Assembly (NCBI GenBank): GCA_002361625.1
Contig: DETL01000028.1
Span: 1 to 64,000, forward strand
Length of the DNA: 64,000 bases
Source of the DNA: Bacteroidales bacterium UBA3289
Lineage (GTDB): Bacteria; Bacteroidota; Bacteroidia; Bacteroidales; UBA932
Reading direction: 5' to 3'
A program made the position numbers and the translations under genes. Below are positions 43,880 to 52,085 of the stretch, piece by piece. Numbering within the stretch: the stretch's first letter is position 1; the number at the start of each line of letters is the position of its first letter. The notes below the pieces were generated by a model that saw nothing but the letters and a program-made list of their open reading frames with translations, did not search any database and was not told the DNA's origin.

Positions 43880-44815
43880 TTACTTCTGCAAGGCTCCGAG
43901 CTGCTGGGTGGCCTGGGCGGCGTACTTGGCGTTGCCGGAGAGCTTCTTGTAGTACTCGATGGCGGTAGCCTTGTCACCAGCCTTCTGGGCGGTGGCGGCG
44001 ATGGTGAACATCACGTCGGCGGCGTCCTTGGCGTCCGGGCTGATCTCGAGGTACTTCTTGTAGGCCTCAATAGCCTTGGCGCTCTTGCCGAGCTTGGTGT
44101 TGGCGCTGGCGATGAGCTTGTAGGCGTTGGCGCTCTCCAGGTAGCTGTTGGACTTCTCGAGGGCCTCGATGGCGTCGGCGCTCTTGCCGGCCTTCACGAG
44201 GGTCATGCCTTCCTTGAGGAAGAGGTTGGAGAGAAGCTTATTGGCCTGGTCTTCCTTTCCGTTGGCGGCAGCGGCCTCGAAAGCGGCGACGGCGGCGTCG
44301 TTGTCACCGGCCTGCATCAGGGCCTGGCCGTAGAGGAGCTGGCTCTGGCCATCTGCGGGATCGAGGGCGACGACCTCCTTGAAAGCGGCGGCGGCACCAG
44401 CGAAATCCTTGGCCTTCAGCAGGGTGGCACCCTTGCGGGAATAGGCGTTGGGGATCAGTTCCTTGGTGTCGGCAATGACATCTTCGACACCGTATTCACC
44501 CGCGACGGTAGCGGCCTCCTTCAGGGTGGCGATGGCCTCGTCATACTGGGCTTCGTTGATTTGCTCCTTGGCGATGGAGAGGATGGTCTGGGGAATGATC
44601 TGCTTGCACTGGGCGACCATTTCGGCAGCCTCTTCTTCCGAGCAGGCCTCGAACTGGGCGAGGGCGCTCTTGAACTGGGTCAGGGCCTCGGCCTTGTTGG
44701 TTTCGAGAGTCTGGGCACCCATGTTGAACGTTTCCACTGCGGCATTGAAGTCCTGGGCGGAAGCAATTCCTGCGGCGAGTGCGAGGGCCGCGAGGGAGAC
44801 AAATAATCTTTTCAT
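43880..44815 (-). CDS. Exported tetratricopeptide-repeat protein
   Basis: Periplasmic or secreted protein of 311 residues with a signal peptide (MKRLFVSLAALALAAGIASA, then QDF). The rest is helical TPR repeats: AEALTQFKSALAQFEACSEE, YDEAIATLKEAATVAGEYGV, GAAAAFKEVVALDPADGQSQ, AIEAYKKYLEISPDAKDAAD, AIEYYKKLSGNAKYAAQATQ. Alanine- and lysine-rich composition with strongly biased codons suggests high expression. It is monocistronic. TPR arrays mediate protein contacts; the partner is unknown. A 311-codon open frame exists exactly antisense to it, which is an artefact of this repetitive GC-rich coding. Confidence 0.88.
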   Translation of the reverse strand: MKRLFVSLAALALAAGIASAQDFNAAVETFNMGAQTLETNKAEALTQFKSALAQFEACSEEEAAEMVAQCKQIIPQTILSIAKEQINEAQYDEAIATLKEAATVAGEYGVEDVIADTKELIPNAYSRKGATLLKAKDFAGAAAAFKEVVALDPADGQSQLLYGQALMQAGDNDAAVAAFEAAAANGKEDQANKLLSNLFLKEGMTLVKAGKSADAIEALEKSNSYLESANAYKLIASANTKLGKSAKAIEAYKKYLEISPDAKDAADVMFTIAATAQKAGDKATAIEYYKKLSGNAKYAAQATQQLGALQK

Positions 44816-44869
44816 ACTGCTTTGCGGTTTATTTGTTAAAAATTATTCTTCGTCCGTTGTTGCACGTAT

Positions 44870-44903
44870 TTTGCAAAAATAGCAATTTTTTATGTTAATT
44901 TTG
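44870..44903. promoter_or_regulatory. Overlapping divergent promoters (TPR gene left, M16-like gene right)
   Basis: Leftward: TATTTTTG (complement of 44874-44881), a perfect -7 box, about 59 bp from the TPR ATG. Rightward: TAATTTTG (44896-44903), also perfect, with TTTG at 44870-44873 (22-bp spacer, slightly long), 22 bp before the ATG at 44925. The -33 element of one promoter abuts the -7 box of the other. Confidence 0.55.
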
Positions 44904-44924
44904 CATTTGAAACGCGTCAAATAC

Positions 44925-47405
44925 ATGTCAGTCCGACTGCTTTCCATACTTTCCAGCCTGGCCTTCCTCATTTTTTCAATAATTGTGCCAGCGCAGACCC
45001 TTCCATCCCTTCCCGTGGACGGAAAGGTGCAAAAAGGTACGCTCCGCTGTGGCGTTACCTACTATATGGTGAAAAATGACGAAGCCAAGGGCTTTGCCGA
45101 TTTCGCCCTGGTCCGCCGTGGGGAAACCCCGACCGATGCGACGGCCGATGACCTGGACACCCGCTTCCTGCGGCGGAGCGGGGTCGGCCCCCGCCCGGGC
45201 GGATGGTTCCAGGAACGTGACGGAAATACCGTCCTCCACCTGGACCGGGTTCCCGTCTATGATGCCAATGTGCTGGATTCCACTCTGTTGGTCACTTTTG
45301 CGCAAGTCGCTCTGTCCCGGGCCGACGAGGCGGTCATCGTGAGTGGGGACATCGACCCCGTGGAGTTCAAGAAGAAGATGGACATCTTCTCGATGATGGT
45401 CCCGCAGCATTTCGTGGAAAACAGTCATGGGCCGGACTACGTCTGGGAACCGTCGGTCATGCCCTCCGTAGTGTGGCGCAACACCCCGACCGGAGACAAG
45501 GGCGTCGTGCGGATCGCCTACGCCTCTCCCCGGACGGCGCAGGACCAGATGAACACGGCCCAGGCCCTCGTGATGGGCATCCTGAGCCGGGAATTCCGGA
45601 CCATCGCCCTCCGTCGGATCGAGCGGAACCTGCGGGATGCCGGTATCCCGTACGGAAAACTGGATTTCAACTATCTGAACAGCGCGGAAACGGGTGGGGA
45701 CGAAGAATACGCCGTGGAGGTCCTGACGGACCGGGCCCACATGGAAGCGGCGATGAAGACCGTCTCCCAGACCCTGGCCGGACTCGATGAATTCGGGGTT
45801 CCGGTGAAGGAGTTTGCCGAGGCGAAAGAGTCGATGATGGCCGGGATGCTCCTGCGGGGCAGCGCCGCCCTGACCAACCGGAAATATGTGGACCGCTGCG
45901 TCTCCCATTTCCTGTACGGGGCGAACCTGGCTCCCTATCAGGAGGAAACGCGGCTTTTTGCCCGCAAGAACGTGGCGGACAGCACGGAGACGCGGCTTTT
46001 CAACCAGTTCTCGACCTCCCTGCTGAGCCAGCTTTCCAACCTCACGCTGGAATACCGTGCGCAGCTGGATTCCCTGGACGAGGACAATGCCCTGTTCCAG
46101 TATAACCTGGCCTACCTGTACGGCTCCACCTTCCAGGACGCCCGGGATTATTCCTGGCAGCGGGATACGGCCTCCCTGGAGGTCGCCTGCCCGAAGGTGA
46201 AGATCAAGGAAACGAAGCCGGAGCCCGTTTCGGGAGGATCCCTGTGGACCTTCTCCAACGGAGTCCGCGTCGTCTATAAGCAGGTTCCCGGCAGCCGGAT
46301 GTTCAATTATGCGCTGCTTCTCGGCGGCGGCCTTTCCGGGGTCACCGGCCTGGAAGAAGGGGAGGGCGGTTACTTCGGCGACATGCTTTCCCTGTTCGAC
46401 GCCGGCGGCATGTACGCGTCCGATTTCCGGGACCATCTCGCCGTGAACGGCATCGACATGGAGACCCAGGTCTCCCTGACCTTTACCTCCATCCACGGAA
46501 GCGCGCCTTCCTCGAAACTGCCTTCCCTGCTGAAGGCCCTGCTGGCGCTGGCGAACGACCGGACCGTGAACCGGAACGAGTTCGAAATCTATCTGCGCAA
46601 TGCGGCATGGGCCCGGGAATCCGTGGAGGACCGGCTTTACAAGATGATGTATCCGGGATTCAACTACACCTCCCGGAAGTATCCGTCGGCCCTGGGACCC
46701 GCCACGCAGGCCAAGGCCGCGCAGTTCTGGGAATCCCGCTTTTCCCGGGTGAACGACGGCATGCTCGTCATCGTGGGGGATGTCGATGAGGCCTCCGCCC
46801 GCCGTGCCCTCCTCAAATATGTGGGTGGCTTCCGGACGCAGCGCGGAAACGAAGGACGCAAGACCGTGCGGTACACGCCGGTGTCCGGGGCTTCCGTGAG
46901 AAAGGGCACCGAGGGCGCCCAGGGGGCTTATGTCCGCCTGGATGCGGAATTCCCGCTTTCCGGGGTCAACTATGTCATGGCCGAAGTCGGAGCCGATGTG
47001 CTCCGCCGCCATGTCGTCGCCGCCCTGGACGGGACCGGCCTGTCCACGGAAGTGACCGCCGGTTTCCATTCCTATCCCCAGGAACGGCTCTGGATGGTGG
47101 TTTCCTGTGAAGGGGACCATGCCGAAGCGGCGCTTCCCGCCATCCGGGAAGGCATCCGCCAGGCCGCTGCCGCGACCGTTTCCCAGAAGGATGTCAATGC
47201 CTACAAGGCCCTTGTCCTGGCCAACATGAACCGGGAACTGACGGAGCCCGAGACGGTCGTCACTTCCGTCGTCGCCCGGTATGGCATCGGCAAGGATATG
47301 GTTTCCCATTACAAGGAAAGCGTGAACGGGATTACGCCGGCTTCCCTGAAGGGAATGCTCAGTGCGCTTTCGTCCGGCCGCGTGGCCGAATATGTCGTGG
47401 AGTGA
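44925..47405 (+). CDS. M16-like (insulinase fold) protein lacking the zinc motif
   Basis: Exported protein of 826 residues with signal MSVRLLSILSSLAFLIFSII (cleavage after VPAQ); the frame extends 11 codons upstream over the promoter box. It reads like a tandem M16 peptidase. The N-terminal half starts with a substrate-strand region (LRCGVTYYMVKND). The second half has FSNGVRVVYKQVPG followed by LLLGGGLSGVTGLEEGEGGY, the place where active enzymes carry HxxEH. No HxxEH or inverted HxxEH occurs anywhere in the protein. M16 C-domains are visible (AKAAQFWESRFSRVNDGMLV, IVGDVDEASARRALLKYVGG). It is thus probably a non-catalytic, structural or chaperone-like member. The downstream DUF3109 gene overlaps it by one base. 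Confidence 0.78.
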   Translation: MSVRLLSILSSLAFLIFSIIVPAQTLPSLPVDGKVQKGTLRCGVTYYMVKNDEAKGFADFALVRRGETPTDATADDLDTRFLRRSGVGPRPGGWFQERDGNTVLHLDRVPVYDANVLDSTLLVTFAQVALSRADEAVIVSGDIDPVEFKKKMDIFSMMVPQHFVENSHGPDYVWEPSVMPSVVWRNTPTGDKGVVRIAYASPRTAQDQMNTAQALVMGILSREFRTIALRRIERNLRDAGIPYGKLDFNYLNSAETGGDEEYAVEVLTDRAHMEAAMKTVSQTLAGLDEFGVPVKEFAEAKESMMAGMLLRGSAALTNRKYVDRCVSHFLYGANLAPYQEETRLFARKNVADSTETRLFNQFSTSLLSQLSNLTLEYRAQLDSLDEDNALFQYNLAYLYGSTFQDARDYSWQRDTASLEVACPKVKIKETKPEPVSGGSLWTFSNGVRVVYKQVPGSRMFNYALLLGGGLSGVTGLEEGEGGYFGDMLSLFDAGGMYASDFRDHLAVNGIDMETQVSLTFTSIHGSAPSSKLPSLLKALLALANDRTVNRNEFEIYLRNAAWARESVEDRLYKMMYPGFNYTSRKYPSALGPATQAKAAQFWESRFSRVNDGMLVIVGDVDEASARRALLKYVGGFRTQRGNEGRKTVRYTPVSGASVRKGTEGAQGAYVRLDAEFPLSGVNYVMAEVGADVLRRHVVAALDGTGLSTEVTAGFHSYPQERLWMVVSCEGDHAEAALPAIREGIRQAAAATVSQKDVNAYKALVLANMNRELTEPETVVTSVVARYGIGKDMVSHYKESVNGITPASLKGMLSALSSGRVAEYVVE

Positions 47406-48013
47406 TGGGACACAGGAAAAAGTTCGGCACCATCGTCCAGATCGGGGACATCCTGGTCTCCGAAGACGTCATCCTGGAGTATTTCGCCTGCGATTATCCG
47501 GTGTGCCGGGGAAAATGCTGCATCGTCGGCGACAGCGGAGCGCCGCTTCTGGAAGAGGAGTTGGATCCGATCGAAGCCAACTATGACGTCTTTTCCCCGC
47601 TGATGCGCGAGGAGGGCCGGCAGGCAGTCCGGGAGAAGGGGTTTTTCGAGATCGACCGGGACGGAGACCTCGTGACGCCGCTCGTCCCCGGGAGCGAGGA
47701 GTGCGCCTTCTGCCATTTCGAAGACGGAAACTGCCTGTGCTCCATCGAGCGTCAGTTCTTTGCCGGCAAGTCCACGTTCCGGAAGCCGATTTCCTGCCAG
47801 CTGTATCCCGTCCGGGCCGTCCGGATGCGGAACGGCACCATCGGCCTGAACCTTCATCGCTGGGATATCTGTGCGTGCGCTTTCGAGAAAGGGCGCCGCG
47901 AAGGGATCCGGGCCTACGAATTCCTGAAAGACCCGCTCACGGAGGCATACGGGGCCGATTTCTATGAGGCTTTGTGCGTGGCGGCGAAGCAGGTGATCGC
48001 CGAGTCCAGCTAA
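47405..48013 (+). CDS. DUF3109 cysteine-rich protein
   Basis: Cytoplasmic protein of 202 residues of the DUF3109 family, common in Bacteroidetes and of unknown function. The ATG at 47405 overlaps the TGA of the previous gene (TGATG); a GTG one codon earlier is less likely. More than ten Cys occur in clusters: CDYPVCRGKCCIVG (about 28-41), CAFCHFEDGNCLC (about 100-112), SCQLYPVRAVRMRNG and ICACAF. These resemble the CxxxCxxCC metal or iron-sulfur pattern of YkgJ-like proteins. A metal-binding or redox role is inferred only from these clusters. Its stop overlaps the convergent CE8 gene by four bases. Confidence 0.88.
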   Translation: MGHRKKFGTIVQIGDILVSEDVILEYFACDYPVCRGKCCIVGDSGAPLLEEELDPIEANYDVFSPLMREEGRQAVREKGFFEIDRDGDLVTPLVPGSEECAFCHFEDGNCLCSIERQFFAGKSTFRKPISCQLYPVRAVRMRNGTIGLNLHRWDICACAFEKGRREGIRAYEFLKDPLTEAYGADFYEALCVAAKQVIAESS

Positions 48014-49533
48014 CGGCCTGGATTCCAGCCGTTCAGGACGAAAGCAGGGTCGCGGTACGAGGCGATGAGGGATGCGTCGCGGGGCAGGCTGAGCTGGCGG
48101 GAGAAGGGATGTCTTTCGGTGACGTCCACGGGTTCACCCGTTTCCATGTCGCGCGTATTGTATTCCAGCATGACGCAGGAGGGTTCGTCCAGTTCGCTCC
48201 ACCCCTGGGGGAGGAGGTTCCGGACCCGGCAGTCGATGACGACGATCTCCGCATCGGGGTAGGTACTTCCGTGGTTGAGCCGGGAACGGCCATAGTCGAT
48301 GGGATAGTCCGAGGTGCTCTCGAAAGTGCACTCGATGAATACGTCCCCGTGGGCGGGCTTGAAGTTCCGCACCCAGGTCAGCGGGCCCCCCTGGTTCCGG
48401 AAGGCGCAGCGGTAGGCGAACAGGCTGCCGCGCCCGAGGATCGTGTCCCCGCCGCCATCCACCTCGCAGTTTTCCATATAGACGGTACCGTTGGCCTGCA
48501 GGGCATCGCCATCGCCGATGATGTGGACCCCGTACAGGGCAATCCGTTCGCCGTTCACGAGGAGTCCTTCGGCCTGTCCTTCGAGGTCCGTGGCGAAGGT
48601 GATGTCCCGCAGCACGAGATCCGTGCAGTGGTCGAAGGCGACGGCGGCCCGCCGCTGCGGGAAGGTGCCCGCGCGCTCGTTGGTCTTGACCGTCATCGGG
48701 TGGGGATTGAAGACTTCGTTGTTGGCATAGTGCACCCGCGTCACGTCCGCGCCGGAGCCGATGATGGTGACATGGGATTTGTTCCGCACATAGACGATTT
48801 CCTCGTAGTCGCCGGGCAGGACCCGGATGACCACGGGCTCGTCCGAGAAGTCCGGAACCTGGTCAAGCGCTCCCTGGAGGGTGGAGAAATCGCCCTTCCC
48901 GGAGGCATCGACAATCACCGTATCCCGCAGCGAGGGAGCTTGTGCCGCCGTGGTGAAGGTCCAGTCCGAAAGGCCGTGGAACTTCCCGGAGGGGAGGGTG
49001 ACCGCCCCTTCGTCGATGGCGATGCGATAGGTGTGACCATACTCCAGGACGTTGTTGTGCGGGTAGATGACGGCGGTGTTCCCCCGGACCAGCACCGGAT
49101 GGAAGTGGAACCCGTCCGTGAAGCCGCCGATGATGGTGAGCTGGTAGTCGTGCGGCGTGGGCTCGGCCGTCCCGGAGGGTGTTCCGGGAAGGGTGTTCCG
49201 GTTCGTCGGAACGACGCTGCGCGCATAGTCATAGGGAACTTTCGTATAGTCGATGTCGGGAGCGTAGGTACGGCTCTCCGTCGGGCCCGCAGGCACCGAC
49301 AGGTCCAGACTGTCCACACATTGGCCCGTTCCTTCGTCGTAGATCCGGATCCATCCCTCCTTCCCAACGGAGGGCACCTCGTCGAAAGTGAGCTGGAGAT
49401 GGGTGTCCACGTTGACGGCCTCGGCCCCATCGAGGGGATGGAGCCGGGCGGGGGATCCGTCGGAACAGGAGACGGACAGGACGGCCGCCTGCAGGAGAAG
49501 GACGGCAGGGAGGAGATGTCTGGATGGCTTCAT
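48010..49533 (-). CDS. CE8 pectinesterase-like lipoprotein with N-terminal Ig-like domain
   Basis: Lipoprotein of 507 residues (lipobox SVSC, Cys23). About 30-195 looks like a Big_5 Ig-like domain (LHPLDGAEAVNVDTHLQLTF). From about 205 a right-handed beta-helix of the carbohydrate esterase 8 type begins (VDASGKGDFSTLQGALDQVP). Conserved CE8 elements: GQAEGLLV (Gln320), the aspartates equivalent to QDTL and VDFIFG (D343 in GDGDALQ, D363 in GGDTILG). The Gln of the usual QDTL is Gly342. Pectin methylesterases release methanol from methylated galacturonan; substrate here is uncertain given the change. It is the last gene of the operon that begins at 56831, 12 bp after GH3. Confidence 0.82.
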   Translation of the reverse strand: MKPSRHLLPAVLLLQAAVLSVSCSDGSPARLHPLDGAEAVNVDTHLQLTFDEVPSVGKEGWIRIYDEGTGQCVDSLDLSVPAGPTESRTYAPDIDYTKVPYDYARSVVPTNRNTLPGTPSGTAEPTPHDYQLTIIGGFTDGFHFHPVLVRGNTAVIYPHNNVLEYGHTYRIAIDEGAVTLPSGKFHGLSDWTFTTAAQAPSLRDTVIVDASGKGDFSTLQGALDQVPDFSDEPVVIRVLPGDYEEIVYVRNKSHVTIIGSGADVTRVHYANNEVFNPHPMTVKTNERAGTFPQRRAAVAFDHCTDLVLRDITFATDLEGQAEGLLVNGERIALYGVHIIGDGDALQANGTVYMENCEVDGGGDTILGRGSLFAYRCAFRNQGGPLTWVRNFKPAHGDVFIECTFESTSDYPIDYGRSRLNHGSTYPDAEIVVIDCRVRNLLPQGWSELDEPSCVMLEYNTRDMETGEPVDVTERHPFSRQLSLPRDASLIASYRDPAFVLNGWNPGR

Positions 49534-49545
49534 GCCGATGGGGGA

Positions 49546-52083
49546 TTATCGATACTTTTCGACCCTTTCGTCCCGGATGACTCCGCTCCAGTTCATGCCG
49601 AAGGCGAAGTCGTAGGTGTTCCCGTTCCGGTCGGTGTAAGGGACCATGTCGCGAGGAACGTCCTCTTTCTGGGTCTCCACGGTCTCCATGTCGGCAGGTA
49701 GCTGCATGGGCAGCAGGCCCGTGGGTTCGCTTTTCCCGCTCACGATGTCCAGGACCGCCTGGTTCTGCACGCCGAAGGAGACGAGGATGGCGTCGGCCGA
49801 AGGCTCGAACTCGCCCACCACCGCAGGCTTGTCCAGGCGGAGAACCACGACGACGGGCTTTCCGCCCATGGCCTCCTTGGTTTCCCGGACCAGGAGAAGG
49901 TCGTCATGGTTCCGGGTCGTCACGGTCTTGCCCTTGTAGGAACGGTTGGTGAAGGACTCCGTATGGTGCCCGCCGGCAATGCTTTCCGGCCGGGCATTCC
50001 GGGCCGTATAGGGCTCGTACTGGAGACTGATGGGGATATAGCCGTTGCCGCCCCGTTTCACGTCCGCGGCATCCCAGCCGACGCTGATGGAGGGTCCGTC
50101 GATCACCACGAGGGCGAAGTCGGCCTCCTCCGGCGTGGAGGCGAGGTCATAGTACCGGGACACCAGCTCGGGGCTCATCGGATAGTCCGTATGGTCCTCG
50201 GACATGCCACCCCAGAGGCCGGGGATGGCGGGGAAGTGCTTCTTCGGGAACCAGACCTTCTTCTTCCCTGTCTGCGGGAGGGCCTGGTTTTCCGTATTCT
50301 TCAGGAGGACCAGCGAGCGGAGCTGCGCCTCGAATCCCTCCTCCATGAACGAGGGGTTGCCGACGATGCGCACGGTCTCCTCCGGGTCCAGGTAAGGGTT
50401 CTCGAAGAGGCCCACGCGGAACATGTTCAGCAGGATCCGCCGGGCGGATTCCCGGAACCGCTGCTGCGCGCTCTCCTCACCGAAGTCACGCACCCAGAGG
50501 GCGTAGGCTTCCCGGACGTACTCGGCGTTGTTGGAACCGCCGATCTGGTCGCAGCCAGCCAGGAAAACGCGGTAGTGGCGCTCGGCTACGGTAAGTCCTT
50601 CGACGCCCCAGGGCTCTCCACCGCCGGTATAGTCCACGCCGGTGTTGTCCAGGGTGACCCCCCAGTCCGTGCACACGACGCCGTCGAATCCGGCTTCCTC
50701 GCGTAGCTTCTTTCCGATGATCCACCGGGAGAAGGCGCCGCCAACCTGCTCGCCTGAGGGATCCTGTCCCCACAGGATGGAGTAAGTGGGCATCACGGCC
50801 GACGCACTGCCGGTGCCGCCTTTCAGCTGGAAGGCGCCATCTACGAAGGAGCGCAGGTGCTCTTTCAGGTTGTCGCCGGGGAAGACAGCGTACTTGCCGT
50901 TGGCAAAGTGGCTGTCACGGCCGCCCTCCTGGGCTCCGTAGCCGTACCAGTGCTTGGCCATGGCGTTCACGCTCCCGTAACCCCAGGCGCCGTCGATCCG
51001 TTTCCCTTCGGGACTGGTCTGGAAGCCGTCGCAATAGGCCCGGGCCAGGTCCGTGGACAGGTCCGGATCCTCTCCGAAGGTGCCGTCGAAACGCCACCAG
51101 CGAGGTTCCGTGGCAATGTCCACCTGCGGGCTCAGGGCGGTCGTGACACCGAGCGCCCGGTACTCCACGGAGGCGACCTGCCCGAAACGTTCCATCAGGG
51201 AAGGATCGAAGGTCGCGGCCATGCCCAGGGAAGAGGGCCAGCGGGAGATCGTCCCGCCGCTGCCGGCATAGAACTCCAGGTCCGAGGCCGCCTGGTGGCG
51301 GGGATCCGAGTGGATGGTCACCGGAATGCCCTGTCCCATCCCTTCCACGTAAGCCTGGACGGTATTGTTCCAGCGGGCCGCCACTTCGGGGCTCTCCACC
51401 GAGGTGACGAGCATTCCGCGGAGCTGGCCTTCGCCGAGGAACTGTTTCTGCTGGTCGGTCATGTCCCAGGCGTGGGCGCCGCTGGCCTTGAAGGAGGTGC
51501 CGTTGTAGCTCTGCACGGAGCCGGTCCGCTCCATCATGTAAGCGACGAAGGCGGTGATGGTTTTCTCGTCGGAGAGGTACTGTTTCTCCTCGGGGGTGAG
51601 TTCCGACATGTCGATGGTGGCAGGGTACGGCTCCCCGTTCCAGGCGGCCTGGAAGAAGTTGCGGAGCGCCCGGACGAAGGTGGGTTTCCGCATGAGTTCT
51701 TTCTGGGCGTCGGTGAGTTCCACCTCCGGTTTGACGGTTCCACGGCCCTCCGAAGGGACAGCCTGGTGGTTGCTGACGAGGAGGAGGCCCGCGATCTCAT
51801 GGACGGAGAGGCGTCCGGCGAGGTCTTCCGAGCGCTCTGCCGGCGTGAGCCGCCAGTCCTCGTAGGGATCCAGCGCACCGTTCCGGTTCATATCCTTGAA
51901 TACTTTGCCATCTGCTTGGATGGTCGTCACGCCCGACGCGGGACTGTACCCGAGAACGGGACCGTCCTTCTGTGCGACGGTGACGAAATCCCCGTGGGAA
52001 ACCTCACGCGGGCCGCAGGAGATGGCGAGGGAAAGGAGAAGGGCCGGGATGATGACCCGGAATGGGCGGTGGACGTGTGTCAT
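49546..52083 (-). CDS. GH3 beta-glycosidase lipoprotein
   Basis: Glycoside hydrolase family 3 enzyme of 845 residues with lipobox AISC (about 21-24). The start is the ATG whose complement is 52081-52083, 2 bp after the upstream stop; a TTG two codons earlier is possible. The (alpha/beta)8 domain contains TIHSDPRHQAAS, RWPSSLGMAATFDPSLMERF and SPQVDIATEPRWWRFDGTFG. The nucleophile Asp is in GVVCTDWGVT (about 478). The alpha/beta sandwich follows (VVVLRLDKPAVVGEF). A fibronectin-like C-terminal domain is not evident. GH3 covers beta-glucosidases, xylosidases and others, so the linkage is open. Operon context (DASS transporter, CE8) hints at plant or acidic glycan, weakly. Confidence 0.92.
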   Translation of the reverse strand: MTHVHRPFRVIIPALLLSLAISCGPREVSHGDFVTVAQKDGPVLGYSPASGVTTIQADGKVFKDMNRNGALDPYEDWRLTPAERSEDLAGRLSVHEIAGLLLVSNHQAVPSEGRGTVKPEVELTDAQKELMRKPTFVRALRNFFQAAWNGEPYPATIDMSELTPEEKQYLSDEKTITAFVAYMMERTGSVQSYNGTSFKASGAHAWDMTDQQKQFLGEGQLRGMLVTSVESPEVAARWNNTVQAYVEGMGQGIPVTIHSDPRHQAASDLEFYAGSGGTISRWPSSLGMAATFDPSLMERFGQVASVEYRALGVTTALSPQVDIATEPRWWRFDGTFGEDPDLSTDLARAYCDGFQTSPEGKRIDGAWGYGSVNAMAKHWYGYGAQEGGRDSHFANGKYAVFPGDNLKEHLRSFVDGAFQLKGGTGSASAVMPTYSILWGQDPSGEQVGGAFSRWIIGKKLREEAGFDGVVCTDWGVTLDNTGVDYTGGGEPWGVEGLTVAERHYRVFLAGCDQIGGSNNAEYVREAYALWVRDFGEESAQQRFRESARRILLNMFRVGLFENPYLDPEETVRIVGNPSFMEEGFEAQLRSLVLLKNTENQALPQTGKKKVWFPKKHFPAIPGLWGGMSEDHTDYPMSPELVSRYYDLASTPEEADFALVVIDGPSISVGWDAADVKRGGNGYIPISLQYEPYTARNARPESIAGGHHTESFTNRSYKGKTVTTRNHDDLLLVRETKEAMGGKPVVVVLRLDKPAVVGEFEPSADAILVSFGVQNQAVLDIVSGKSEPTGLLPMQLPADMETVETQKEDVPRDMVPYTDRNGNTYDFAFGMNWSGVIRDERVEKYR

Positions 52084-52085
52084 GG

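Noticed and set aside
38731..43977. 1748-codon open frame on the minus strand antisense to the regulator and beta-galactosidase genes
   Set aside because: The plus strand encodes two clearly recognisable proteins with intact domains. The antisense product has no motif and is a by-product of GC-rich third codon positions.
43871..44806. 311-codon plus-strand frame exactly antisense to the TPR gene
   Set aside because: Leucine/glycine-rich low-complexity product created by alanine- and lysine-rich codons on the other strand. The TPR reading has a signal peptide, repeats and a promoter.
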